DNA of 64,000 nt. Origin: Nyssa sinensis (lineage: Eukaryota; Streptophyta; Magnoliopsida; Cornales; Nyssaceae). Of the stretch, positions 37,330-50,130 are shown piece after piece. Under the pieces are notes generated by a model, which was not told the origin of the DNA, ran no database searches, and saw nothing but the letters and a program-made list of their open reading frames with translations. Numbering within the stretch: position 1 is the first letter of the stretch; every line of letters starts with the position of its first letter. The stretch covers positions 31,578,076-31,642,075 of the forward strand of contig CM018037.1 of assembly GCA_008638375.1 (NCBI GenBank), written 5' to 3'. The translations under genes and the position numbers were made by a program.

Positions 37330-37948
37330 TGGAAAATGCATGAAAATGTTTGTAAAACTATCACTTTCCCTAAAGATTTTGAATCCCAAAAAAAACAAAA
37401 AAAAGATTTTTATGATGTGTTTGGATAAGGTCATTCATTCATTCCGTGGTTTGCAGAAAATACCGCCACAAATAATCGTTAAACTCAATGGAAGAACATT
37501 TCCTGAAAAAAGGTGATCCGGACAACTTTATTTTAGCAGATGTATTCCGAACATGTAAAAAAAAAAAAAAAAAAAAATAGTAAATTTATTTTAAGACTTA
37601 AATCTCATATTATGATTAAATGAAGAAGTTATTAAATTTTTATTTAATGACCTTTATTATTTTAATATCTTCATAATATGTTTGTAACTTGAATATTTTT
37701 ATGTTAATTTTAATTAAAATAATATTAAATTTTTATTATATAGTCATATAAAAATATAAAACGTATATATATTTAATGTATCTCTAACGTATTCGTATGT
37801 TATTTTTTAAAAATAACATATCGATATGTTTGTGCCGTGTCCCATGTCGATGCTTCTTAAACCACAACTAAGGATAGATTTTCTATAAAATTTCTGAAAT
37901 TACTCATGCACATGCAAGGAAAAATATAATGCATATAACATACCACAC

Positions 37949-38007
<59 letters not shown>

Positions 38008-39040
38008 CAAGCAAGCATGAGGATACCGGGATTCTAATTCAGCTGCTCTTAACTCTATTACTGGTTACATAGTTCTATAATAATAATAATTTTTTCTGCA
38101 ATAAACCAGTTTATTAAAGCAGAGTCTTGGACTTATAGAAGTACCAGATTTTAACAAAAGTACTATAGAACAATGGTTAAAAAGTGATGGCATAAATCTT
38201 TAGAAAAATTGGAGATAGTGTTCAATTCTCATCACTAATCATCCAAAAAAAGAAATTATCAATTTTTTTTTCTCTAAGATTCAAGCCATTTTCTATCTCT
38301 CCTGTGTCTTTGTACTTAACCGAGTTTAAATAATTATTCTTCTATCCTTTTTCAGTGCAAATGGTTGGACCACATGAGGATGAGGAGGGGGATTTGATCC
38401 AATAAAATTTTTATAGTTTGCACTGAGCAACGATAACTGCACCTCTATCTATGAAAAATGAAACCAAAAACACACACACATGTGCGTGTGTGAAGGCCTA
38501 GCAAAGCACGAGGGTCAATAATTTTAAATCCCTACTAGTCCTCTTCTCTTAGAGTAATTATTCAGTAGTCTCAAGGATTAGTAGAAGTGTACTGTAAATG
38601 TACATCTAACCTATCATCTACCCATTGGGCTGCGATCATTGAATAATTTTTCCTTTCTTGCCCACTTTTTCTTTGAAAATGAGCAGGTAATGCTATTGAG
38701 CCACAAACCGCTTCGGCAAACATGTTAATAATTTTTAATGCCATATCACAAAGTCTGAAAACCTGTAGCATTCAAGATCATGAGTCAAAGATGAAGGGCA
38801 GAATTCTAATAGAACTATATAAAACCACAAGGGAAAAAAATTTCATTCTCCAACTGATTTTAGAGGGTAAGTATGAGGAAACTCTCGACAAAAAAAAAGG
38901 TGATTTCCCATCAAATTACATGGTAAAACTATAAGAGTGAATCTAAGTAAATATGCTAACTCAGCTTCTATCACCAAATGACTTCATCAAACAAAATGAG
39001 TGGGATATCAGCAACAAAAGGTGTAAGAAACTGCGGAGCA
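37330..39040. other. spacer between the TPR and EPC1-like genes
   Basis: Holds an A run (37559-37577), a compound microsatellite (37952-38004), a possible SINE relic at about 38165-38255 with box-B-like 'gttcaattctc', and the 3' flank of the EPC1-like gene. No gene is seen. Confidence 0.45.
37952..38004. repeat. compound (GT)n(GA)n microsatellite
   Basis: About 8 GT units run straight into about 19 GA units without interruption. Confidence 0.95.
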
Positions 39041-41933
39041 TTACCAAAACCAGACGTTGCGGCTATCAACAGCCTTTACAGAAGTTGATACCAGGGGCAT
39101 TCTCCCATACTCGGCAACAAACCGATTAACGCATTCCGTCCTCCTTTCGCTATGACTTCCCATGCTACTGATTCCAGTTGAACCAATCTCAAATATCTTA
39201 CCTATATTGATTCATTCAACAACAACATATATATGGTTAAACTATAGTCCTGGTGTGTGTGTGTGTGTATGTGTATTTATGCTATCAAAGGGTAAGGACT
39301 CAATGTGGGAATAAAAATAAATAGATGATAAAAGCAGTTTCAGAACATGTGGAAACAAACTTTAAGGAACAAGGATAAAAAAGGAAATCAATTGCAGAGC
39401 ATGTTAGATATGGGTGGCTCATATTCTCGTAAGGGGAGTTTCAATGTATCAGGTTAGGGTTAGAGTTTTAACTATGAAAGAGTACAAATACATTGTAACT
39501 TTATTTTCTGAATAGTGAAGAACATAGCCGTTCTTGTAGATGTAAAGGACATTGCCGAAGGACGTAAATTTTGTGTTGTTTCTCTCTCTCTCTACACAAT
39601 TCAATTAGTTCACAGAATGATTTAATTACTTCTTCTATTACCTCTTGTTCCCATCTAAAAGTTGGAATGTAGCTATAATAACTCACTTCCAACAACAAAT
39701 TTATAAATAGAATAAGACATCTTCCCACAAAATTATCAATTGGGCACGTAATAAACATAGTGTTGAATGGGATCCGTACAGAGGCTTTGAAGAGCCCTAA
39801 ACCATTGAAATGGTGAGTTGGCTTCAATTCAATATTTTGCCACAACTCTTGACATTCAGTCAGAGCAGATACCAAAAATAAGAAATCAACAAATAAAGAG
39901 AGACAGCATCATGCCTCACTCGGGCTTCTGGAACTGCATTAAAAACAATGGACAGACGAATATCCTAATACTCCATTCCATCTCCCCAGCCAAATTCAGT
40001 GCTCCAGCAAATTCCCAAAAAGGGGTCAGCTATATTCATGACAATTGGTTTTGTGCAGAGTGATGACTAATGATACCCTTTTTTTTGGTAATTAATGACT
40101 ACCAATACCTTCCTAGGTCATAAGTGGAAAATGTGATGCTACAATTAGTATTCACATAATAATGGTTAACTTTAAAGACATATATTAAGTAGTGTCATTG
40201 GTTTCAAAGGAAATTTGAATTACAGGCCAGATCATTGGTGTGCTTCAATTACTAGCATAGCTCTGCTTAAGAAGCCATCAAATCATTTTTAGTGAAGTGC
40301 ATGTTAACATGTATGCCAACAAAGTAATAAGATGTTTGGAATACACAACTTGGTATATCGTTATGAAATATTATCTAATATATTATAATGAAGCAGAGAT
40401 CTTAGGCTTCGTTTGTCTTCACAAGGTGCTCATTGGCACACCTTTCCCTTTCAATTTTTTGCTTCTAAAAAAGTAACAAAAAATGGCTTCCCTAGGTCGT
40501 CTCCTCCCTCTATTTTTATCTAAATCCATCCTAAAATCCTTACTTGTTTTGAACCAGAATGAACTTAGAATATATATTGCATACTATTTACGTCCTAAAA
40601 ACTTAAATAGAGAAAATAAATAAACAGAAGCTATTTGGAATAGCCATTCCAAATGCAGCTTTATGGAACACCTATCCATATGAGCTGCTTGAGAACAGAA
40701 CAGATTTCTCATTCTTGATCCTTTTAAAAGGTCCTTTACTGTTTTGCTCTTTCAAAAATTGTGTTCCTGCCACTTGCACTTCGTACATTTAGAAATTGAT
40801 GAAAATGTTGAATTGAAAATTCTAATTATCCCATCTTCGCATGGATCCTTGTAAGAGAGCCAAAATAATTGGAATTCACAAATTTTGGAAGTGCTGCAGA
40901 TCCTAATACTTCTTATCTCACTCCAAAGACACCAATACACAACAAACACAAACACACACATTGTGATTCCTTATGATTTCCTTATTATTCTAATTAATGA
41001 GTTCAAAATTTATAAATCCATCCTACAGAAGCATTACTCCATCAGTCTCAAGCATTAACATAAAAATATTGTTCTACATTTTGCTCCTGTGCAGTTTAAA
41101 AATTTTCCTTTAATAATAACATCTGCCACTTATAAATTATCATAGGGAGACAAGCAATAACGTGAAGTACAATTTGGGTTCTAAGATTTGTTGGACAAAC
41201 TAAAATCTCCCACCCCCCCCCCCCCCTTTTTCCTTTTTTGAGGGGTTGGGGGATCGGGGGGAGGGGATGGTTTAAAGACTCGAACAACATTCCTTCTAAA
41301 GCAAGATTGTAATTTTTGGGCTATGGTATGTACTGAAGGGATTCAAATGAAAAATGACAAATGCAAAGATGTCACAACGGACTGGTTGCATGAATAGAAA
41401 AAATACAACATTTAAATAAGTGCATTCATTAGAATCTAGAGATACACCATATGAGGACAAAATGCTAGTTGAATCATTATTCAAGCTAGATGTCACACTA
41501 AAGATTTTTTTTTTTTCTTCTTTTTTTGCATTTACATCTCAATTTGATTTATTTATTTTTTTCTTCTTTTTTCGCATTTACGTTTTAACTTGATTCCAAG
41601 TTTCATTTTAACAATTAATTCCAGAGCACATGCATGCAATAGAAAAGCAGAAAGACATCTAAAGGAGAATTTAGGACAAAAGGGGTATACAATCAATCAA
41701 AAATTATTGGTTTGGATTTATCAGTACCTTTCACCCATATCTGGGGAGCACCAGTCACATTTGCAACAAGGAAAGACATTGCAATATCTTCACAGTTTCT
41801 GGTGGATTCATTCCAATATTTAGAAGAAAAAAAGTAACAAAATAAGTAACTCGGTGAAATAATAGTGCGGTTAAAAAAGGGAACGGGTAAATATAACAGA
41901 TTTAATCAAACAGAAGTAGCACCTATTCTTAGT

Positions 41934-41969
<36 letters not shown>

Positions 41970-42779
41970 ATACAAACTGAGATACTTTCTGTGGAAAAAT
42001 GCTGCCTTAGAGAGTACCATACTGTATGTACCCATCCACCAAACAGACCACCATCCTCCATACATGTAGCGATTTGTAATTGCCTTTCTGCATGAAAACT
42101 TCCAGGTTAAAATGGCAAGCTAACAAATTCAATTTTCTCCATGCAGGTGTCAGTCTGATTCAAGGGAAGAGGCAATGAAATGTATGATGGTAGATTTAAA
42201 ATTGCATGGTACCAAAACTAAATACACAAGCAACTGTTTCACTCTCACCAACCATTGATTCTCGTGCAAGACCAAGGTTTGTGAGTCTGTGACCCGCTAT
42301 TGATTTTGGGAAGCATTTTACATTAAAAAAGAAGAAAAAAAAAACACACATGTCAAGCATGTGGAAAAATAATGCTAGATATATAGTTACAAAGAAACCG
42401 GATATCCCAACCAGACCTAAGAAAATTAAATCTCAATCCAAACAAGAAGTTGGTGTGAAAACCCTACAAGATCAATTCAGGTTCTACATTGTATTCTACA
42501 TTATTTAGTTTAAGCAACCGATGCTGAAGTGCAATCACTATATATTGGTGACGAAATTCAGAAAGTACTAGCTCTCCATGATCACAGTTATCAGGAAGAA
42601 AGGAACCACAGCAAGAATCATAAAATAAAATAACAAACACATACCGATTGATCCACCCAATGGACACGAGGCACAAATCCCACCATTGTATCTGGTGCAC
42701 TTTGCCAAACCCTGAAAGCAAATTCTACTGACGAGCAAGGAAATATAACATCATCGTCAATTGAAAAGACTGCATCCGC

Positions 42780-42814
<35 letters not shown>

Positions 42815-43269
42815 GACTATCTTCCTTGTTGATATCAAATTTCAATTCAATTTTTTGACCGTGTCTAGAATTCAACTGTACAACATGGTTTAGGAATTTC
42901 ACAAGAGAATCTGATGGAGGATCAGGCTCACTCCACACAATATGTATAGAATCAAGCCCAGGACACGACGTATAATGGGAAATGGACCGCTTCAAAAGAT
43001 CATTTCTCTTCCACGTGTTCATCAATATAGCATATCCCTTCCTGTGCAAAATATGAAATCCAGCATTGGAGCATAAGAACGATTGATATTTCCCTGATAA
43101 AAGGAACAATAAAATGGCCAACAATAGTAAGGAAATGATCTTAAATGTTAAATCAATCTATAACTTTCATGCTTAGAGCCTACTTGTTTTGATTAAATAC
43201 ATATAAATTTTGACACAACCCCCTCATGCTTAGTTCAACAATCTCTCTCTCCCTCCCCCCCCACCCCCC

Positions 43270-43302
<33 letters not shown>

Positions 43303-46300
43303 AATACAGTACACACACGTGTGTGTGTAGTTTGTACCTGAGAATGACACAACCAAACACAACTACGGTATGTAGATGAACCGCCCACACAAAAAGGAGG
43401 GGACTTTTGATTTAGTTTTCACCTAAATTTCCCCTTTTAAGTAATTCAAACATCAAGAATTGCCCATGCAAGTCTCAAATTTAATTACATAGAACAGTTA
43501 AGATGAACTTTCCAGTAAATGTCTTCACGGGGAAGATGAGTACGCAATGTTCTAGTGTAGACGCTAGCTTCAGTTAACAGAGAAATGCAACAAAGGCAAA
43601 ATTTTAAGAGTAGTAAGCATAGAACAAATTATAAAACGACATGATATTATGGAAGATATTTCCTCCCTACAAGAAGTGCCAATTATCACCAACCTGGGGC
43701 ATAAGCATGCAACTTTGCTTGGATGGCGTAAAGTAATTACCCAAAAAATTATCAAACTTCCTGCTATTCAATGAATTTTGTCAATAACAATATCAACAGC
43801 AGGCAGATAGTGCCCCACCATCCATGTTCTATCCAAACACATCATCTCAAATAGGGAACTGACTAAGTAAAATTTTTAACATTTGGAGCATTGCAGCAAA
43901 TAACCAAGATATTCCTCCACAATCTATTAGTGTTGCTAACTCCAAAAATGGCATAAGCCACTTTGTACAGCTAGCATTGGACAGCAAACCTCCAAAATTA
44001 TTTAACTGGCATGATCACAAACGTGATAATAGTGGGTGCATTGCCAATGGTGAAGATGGCGTGTTGGAGGTCACAGTACTGCCAATGGCTTGTCAGCTGT
44101 ATATAGGCAAATTGCTGGAGTTGATAATGAGCAGGTGGCAGGCCATGACAGTTAGTGTTGATGTTGTGGAAGAAACCAGAGGTGGTGTTGTGGTGATGGT
44201 GTTATGGTGAAGGTAAGATAACAAAGATGGTATCATGGTAGTTGTGGTCATGATGGTGGCAATGGGGATAAGTAAGTGGGACTAGAGGCTCTCTAAGGGC
44301 AGTGGTAGTGATTGCAATGGCAAGTAAGCTTTGTAAGTTGATGCTTGTGCCGGTGGTGGTGTTGACAATGATCACAAGACAGCAATACAGTAGTAATTGA
44401 GTCCTAGACATAGTGGTGGTGGGATGGGCCATAATGATTATTACAAGAATATTACTTGTTGAAAGTCACATAAATGAGTTTATGTTTGTGATGATGATAA
44501 GGTTGGGTTAAAAGTGTTGTCTGACAATGATTTTGTTGTAAATTAATGATCTATGCAACAAGAGATAGAGAAAGAGAAAAAAAAAATGACACAAAGAATT
44601 TACGTGATTCGGTAATTTCTTATGTGCACGGGAGCATTGTATTCTTCACTAGTCAAAAAATTAGGGTTACAGTGTATTTATACTGTCTCGTAGTTAAAAC
44701 CCTAACCCGGTACATTGAAAATTCTCCACCATACCCTTACTGTACTGTGAGGGGCTCTCGGTTTAGCCGCATGGACCTTATTTGCTCTACTCCGCACATA
44801 AGATCTATACACTATTTCACATATTACAAAAATATGAGTCATTAATCTCTAACAGATTTGAATATAACACTTCCACAATTGAGACTTGCAAAAGTTGTTT
44901 TTCTAGCAAAATGCATATCCACAACTTGGTTTTGAATTGCAATGCCACATCTATACTGGGGGCTGCACCTCAAAGAAAATATCTAATATGTGGAGCCAAT
45001 ATCCAATCCATATGCACCCAGGCAATGTTTGTTTGACGAGATAAGAGGGTATGATAGAATAAGTGATATCCTATCCTATGTTTAGAATATTTACTTAGGA
45101 TGGGATTAGTTATAATTAAATCTCATTCATTAGATAAGAAGTAAAATAAAAATCTTCAATCATTCTTTTATGACAAGAAAAAAAGGAATGATGAAATTAT
45201 TTTTAACAACTACTTATTGATGTTACTCATATAAATTTTTGTAACATATTATCATCATTATTGATGACACTTTTCGATTATTAAATAGATTTCAAATGTA
45301 CTGACTATTTTTTTTCTTACATCTGTTAGTAATCATTTTTATTAATATTTGTACACAATAAATTATTAAATTTATTGAACTCTCTCTTATTTATCTATAT
45401 CTCTTTATTCTTAACTTTTGTTTTGAAATTTTTAAACATATACTTTGAAAAAATATATTTTAGGAATTTGATTTTTTCTGAAATCTCAAAAAAATATATT
45501 ATTAAAAACACAAATTTAATATCACATAAGATTTTATTTCTATAACAATTTTCTTTTATTAATAATTGTATAGATTTAAAATAGAATAACATATCCGGAC
45601 TTTTTATCCGGGCATGTTTCAAACACTAGAATAATATTCCATTAAATTTTATTTCTTATTCGATTCGAACATATCCTATCCCGATTCAACCTTTTTATCC
45701 GGTCGTTCAAATGAGACCCCCACCCAAGTGTTTTTAGCATCTTTAGCAGTTGGAATTGGTGTAAAATGCAGTATCTAAGTTTCTAATTTGTTGCCAAAAA
45801 TCAATTGAGTGCTCTGAGTTTGGGATTTGAAAGTCCATGCTCTTACTTTGAAGTGGTTTGCTTCAACGTAATGTGTGTGTATATCAACCAATCTTTTATT
45901 CAATAGTGCCATTTTCTGTAAGAAAAGATACACTTCCAGGATGGTCTAACACAAATGTTATGCAACAACCTCTTTCCTCTTGTTTTGGGGGCTCCTACCA
46001 GAACCTATTATGCCCTAATACTTGAAATAAAAACCGTTTAGTATCTCCACTCTCCAAATTCCAATTTCCACCACTTCTCATTTTGTCCTAATTAAAAGCA
46101 TCAATCATGACGCTAATCACAAAAGGAGTTCAAAATATTATGACCATTTCTGTTTCATAACGTCAACAATAATTTAAATTTAATATCCACGAAACTTTCA
46201 ATTTCTGTCATCTTCCTAGCTTCTGAGAACAACCAAACAGAACCAAATGAAAAACACAGAAAAACAATTCACATAGACACAAAGGTAACATGGTCAGCTG

Positions 46301-46673
46301 ATAATTTTAACAAATTAAGAGAGAAAAAGTAAAAGTTACCAATCAAATCCCAAAGATACACTAAACATTTTAATCCATCATTTAAGAACCGAATATATTA
46401 ATTAACACAAGATGAAAGTAATTAACCAACAAATTGAAAATGAGATATGATGAGATTTAACTGTACGGACCTCGGAACAGCGAACCGATCAAGAGAAGCA
46501 GTTTGATGCTTCCATCCCATAAACGCCGGCGCACGGCTAGCAAGCACGACTAAAGTGAAGACTATGCAACAGCAGAGCAGTAGCTTGATCTTAACTGCTC
46601 CAACAGCTGAGATCGCAACCTGCCGGAACCGCTGAGCCGTCCGACGGCCGAGCAAGCTCCCTCTCATCACCAT
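39041..46673 (-). CDS. EPC1: GT64 glycosyltransferase, EPC1/GMT1-like, five exons
   Basis: Minus-strand exons: 46471-46673, 42645-43041, 41923-42083, 41728-41798, 39041-39201, all GT-AG, giving 330 residues (Arabidopsis EPC1 is 334). Seen: a short basic N terminus, one signal anchor (KIKLLLCCCIVFTLVVLASR), then the GT64 domain with KGYAILMNTWKRNDLL, FDINKEDSLNNRFKEIKDL, the metal-binding DDD in AVFSIDDDVIFPC, GFVPRVHW, GGWWSVWWMGTYSMVLSKAA, NCEDIAMSFLVAN and the C-terminal AVDSRNVWFW. Known: EPC1 (At3g55830, also GMT1) is a Golgi type II protein adding mannose to glycosylinositol phosphorylceramide sphingolipids; loss weakens cell adhesion. The start is the first ATG in the open frame; homologues begin at or near it. 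Exon 3 start is a choice: AG at 42084 keeps the frame, while the stronger-looking AG at 42088 would require an extra base to be discounted. Introns 1 and 4 carry MITEs and microsatellites. Confidence 0.92.
41208..41268. other. C-run opposite G-run, quadruplex-prone, in EPC1 intron 4
   Basis: A near-pure C run (about 41210-41226) is followed after a T-rich spacer by GGGG-TT-GGGGG-ATC-GGGGGG-A-GGGG at 41242-41266. The G cluster fits a quadruplex motif and could also pair with the C run as a hairpin. No function is shown. Confidence 0.7.
43234..43332. repeat. compound (CT)n / C-run / (TA)n / (CA)n(GT)n microsatellite
   Basis: Consecutive simple repeats in EPC1 intron 1, ending in a palindromic ACACACGTGTGTGT stretch. 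Confidence 0.9.
44140..44430. repeat. degenerate GTG/ATG-rich repeat in EPC1 intron 1
   Basis: About 290 bp of interspersed 'ggtggtgttgtggtgatgg' trinucleotide-like repeats. Opposed open frames over it (Thr/His-rich or Val/Met-rich) are artefacts of the repeat. Confidence 0.65.
44545..44880. mobile_element. LTR-derived fragment in EPC1 intron 1
   Basis: 'gatagagaaagag' then 'aatttacgtgattcggtaat' and 'agtgtatttatactgtc' match the layout of plant LTR leaders (compare 29.4 kb). No second LTR, tRNA primer site or coding region is seen, so this is a truncated or solo remnant. Confidence 0.45.
45021..45720. mobile_element. MITE (700 bp) in EPC1 intron 1
   Basis: The left end GGCAATGTTTGTTTGACGAG and the right end, reverse-complemented, GGGGTCTCATTTGAACGACC pair imperfectly over about 30 bp, continuing with 'gataagagggt' against 'ggataaaaaggt'. 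Flanked by CACCCA on both sides (45015-45020, 45721-45726). The AT-rich body has no transposase. The class is uncertain; the ends recall PIF/Harbinger. Confidence 0.65.
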
Positions 46674-47016
46674 AATTTGTGTGAAACTCAGGGACTCGCC
46701 CACCGATCCGAGCCCCGGAGGACGCGATTCAGGGACGGAATCGAGCCAGTCACCGTCGTCTCCGTTCAAGAAGCTAGTTTTCCGGAACGGTCGCCCCTCT
46801 CCCCTCTATCCTCCGGACCGCTGGTCCCGTTGGGGAAACTTATGGAATAGCAAGGACTACAGTACGATGGAAGTGTTAGCATTGATGGACGGCGGTGATA
46901 GTTAGTTCAACTTATGATCACACGCTTGTGATGCCGTTAATCTCATCATGGAGTTTCGTTACCGTCGAAACAACAACATGCAAATCTACATTCCCTTCTG
47001 GCAGAGACCAGATACA
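46674..47016. promoter_or_regulatory. EPC1-like gene 5' leader and promoter region
   Basis: A GC-richer block directly upstream of the start codon on the minus strand. The coding frame stays open about 96 bp upstream but without an ATG, so this is best read as 5' UTR. No TATA box was assigned. Confidence 0.4.
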
Positions 47017-47250
47017 GCGCTTGGTTCCATCGAAAAGGGAATGTTGATAACTCAGGGTGTGAAACATGTAGCGTTTTCAGATTCTATATGAGTTTATTTT
47101 GACCGTTGGATGGATTTGGAAAGTGTCTCTTCTTTGGTGGGACCAATTGCTAGACTTTCTTACGTGACCCGTGTGATTCAAACTTTGACGGATTAAATTT
47201 TAAATAAATATTAATTAAAATCTTAAATTTATTTTTATAAAAATAAAAAA
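47017..47250. repeat. segmental duplicate, copy A (EPC1 upstream flank)
   Basis: Shares 'atcgaaaagggaatgttgat', 'ttattttgaccgttg', 'tttggtgggaccaattgcta' and following AT-rich text with copy B at 49139-49345 in the same orientation. Copy A has an extra insert of about 30 bp after 'aactcagggtg'. Confidence 0.85.
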
Positions 47251-47454
47251 TTTAAAAATATTGGTCAAAATAAATAATATAAAAATAAATAAATAAAAAT
47301 AAAATGATAATTTTGTTATTTTGAAAAAAATTTGACAGAATAAGATATTTGTATTTGTCAATAAAAATAAAAAGATTAATATAATTATTAGAAAACTTGA
47401 TATAAAAATTAATATAATTTATTATTTTTTTATTATTAGAGATAAAGAGATGGG

Positions 47455-48518
47455 CCTATTTATATTTATTAAACAAAGTGTTTCTTATATGTAAATGATT
47501 GTTGCTACAAAAATAATACCTTATATATAATTTTTTATAAAAAAAATACACATAATATTTAACTTAAAACATTAAAAAACTCATAATATCATTTTTCAAA
47601 TAAAAAAGTTGTCTATTTAGATGTCATTATTTTTTTCACCTATAATAATTTTTTACTTTAATTATATTGATTTAATAAATATAATTATCAAGACATGTCG
47701 TAAATGAGATTTATATATTTACATATGTAGGTATTTTATCTCTTTAATAATTAATATTATAAAAAAATTAAAAGAAGTATTAATTATTAAGTAATATAAT
47801 TATTAATTATTTACTATAAAATGAAGTTGATTTTTAAAAATTTTATTAATTATTAGAGATTATTAATTTATTAAATATTAATTATTAAATGATTAACTAT
47901 AACGAATCTCATTATTTAAAAGAATAGTAGAGTCAAAAATTTGTTGTATACAAGTTACTTTTTTCAAATACAGTAACACTAGAAGTCCTTGCTTTAATAA
48001 TGTAAAAGCATTTGAGTCATTTGAGATTTAGTTATTTCATGTAACCATTTTTCAAATTTCAATCATTCATTTAAGTATAATTAATCATCTTATAATTAAT
48101 ATTTTAATAAAATTTTAAAGAATCAATTTAATTATATCGTATATAATTAATAATTCCTATTATTTAATAATTAATACTTTAAAAAAATTATTTATAATAT
48201 TAATTATTAGAGAGATAAAATAGTTATATATGTACTTATATATTTCTTATTTATGACATGTCATAATAATTATATTTATTAATTTTATATAATTAAAATT
48301 AAAAGTATTGTAAATAAAAAAAATTATAATATTAGGAGACAAAACTTCTTTATTTGAAATAGGCGACTTTATGAGTTTTTTATGCAATAAGTAGAGTATT
48401 ATATGTATTTTTTTATGAAATATTAAAATATTAATCAAAAAATACATACAAGGTCTTACTTTTATACATAAAATCACTTACACGTAAAAAATGTTTATTG
48501 ATTAATGTAAATATGAAA
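47455..48518. mobile_element. large fold-back element, about 300-bp inverted arms
   Basis: The left arm (about 47455-47770) and right arm (about 48180-48518) are diverged reverse complements. Matching landmarks are 'aaaaactcataa', 'gacatgtc', 'acatatgtaggtattttatctct' and 'aataattaatatta' on the left against their complements on the right. The centre is AT-rich. There is no coding capacity; it is a fold-back/MITE type element by structure only. Confidence 0.65.
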
Positions 48519-49138
48519 AATAAATATTTAATTTTTCAAAATTTATTAATTGTAAGAAGATTGAGTGTAATACTATAATTCTTAAATTTCTATTCTAATT
48601 TTTCATCTTAAATGACGGCAATGTATCATTATTTTACATTAATTACATAATTTAAAATAAAAATTTAGAATATATAACATTATTGATCTCAAATGTATAT
48701 CCAGATAATGTAACAATGATGTGGCAAGGTATTATTATGTCACATTAATTATATTATTTAATGCATTATCATATTATTGGAGATGTAAAATTTAAAAAAT
48801 ATAGCATTATTATTAATATAATATTCAATCATTTATACTATATTTGAACAGTTAAATTTGTAAATAGAAATTCAAGTGTGTTGATATAAAAATCTCTCGT
48901 TTAAAAGTTTTTAACGAGTAAAAAGAAAATGTTTAAGGAAATTAAGAGAAAAAATATAAAAGTATTAAACTCGCTTCTCAAATCAAGAGACTACTTGGAG
49001 AGAGAAAAAAATATCATTTAATGTTTTAAAAAGAAAATTAAATATAACCTTAAATGCATGTGTTAAAAATTATGATTATGATAATAAAATGAGAATAATT
49101 GTCGAACAATTTATTTACATTTATATTGATTATGATAT
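48519..49138. other. AT-rich spacer, nothing recognised
   Basis: Between the fold-back element and duplicate copy B. Only A/T-rich sequence is seen. Confidence 0.5.
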
Positions 49139-49345
49139 GGCGCCTGGTTGCATCGAAAAGGGAATGTTGATAACTCAGGGTGGCTTATTTTGACCGTTGC
49201 ATGGATTTGGAAAGTGTTTCTGCTTTGGTGGGACCAATTGCTAGACTTTCTTACTGACCCATGGGATTCAAACTTGACGGATCAACTATTTTTAAATAAA
49301 TATTAATTAAAATTTTAAATTTATTTTTATAAAAATAAAAGTTTT
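49139..49345. repeat. segmental duplicate, copy B
   Basis: Second copy of the 47017-47250 segment, 2.1 kb away and in direct orientation. It is no longer next to a gene. Confidence 0.85.
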
Positions 49346-49694
49346 AAAAAATTAAAAAATATTGGTTCAAAAGTATTAATTAATTTATTAAAAAGTAAGT
49401 CTGGTTATTATGAAAAATAATGCTTAATTAAGTATGTGTTAGTTGGTTCAAAATATTCTTAATTAATTTGTCAAAAAAATAAAATAAACTCAAAGGTTAA
49501 ATTCTTCTGAAAATAAATTACACTTACCCTTACTAAATTTATTCATATTACATATAAACATGATAGTATAAAAAATTACACTTATCTCTTTATAAAAATA
49601 AAAAACAGGAGAGACGAAATTATTGAAATTTCTATAATACTTTTTTATATATTTTATACTTAAATCTGTTTTTTTTGAAAAGTCAAATCAAATT

Positions 49695-49871
49695 TTGAAA
49701 CCCATTAACACGTACTATCTTCTTTCCCCACCCCCCCACCACACAGAGATAGATATATTTATACATACATATATATATATATATAACTCAAGCTCTGATG
49801 CATATTATAAAGTTTTCATGGTGAAATATATATCACGAAATTATCCCATTAACACTTACTATCTTCTTTCC

Positions 49872-49917
<46 letters not shown>

Positions 49918-50130
49918 ACTCAAGCTCTAATGCATATTATACAGTTTTCATGGTGAAATATATATCACGAAATTATACATACATATATAAATATATACAC
50001 ACACATGCCCACTCAAAACATATATATATACAAACAAAACAAACTCAAGACATACATACATATATATATATACACACACACACACAAACAAGCTCTCATG
50101 CATATTATAAAGTTTTTTCCCACATTTTCT
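49695..50130. repeat. minisatellite with AT/CA microsatellites, about 2.5 copies
   Basis: The unit 'cattaacacgtactatcttc', microsatellite, 'caagctctgatgcatattat', 'gttttcatggtgaaatatat', 'cacgaaattat' occurs at about 49704-49842 and 49846-49976. A partial third 'aagctctcatgcatattat' lies at 50090. Each unit carries expanded (CA)n and (TA)n. The 161-codon open frame across it (Tyr/Ile/His-rich) is a repeat artefact. Confidence 0.85.

Noticed and set aside
46674..46769. N-terminal extension of the EPC1-like protein
   Set aside because: The frame is open but begins with TTG, with no ATG upstream; homologues start at the MVMRGS region.
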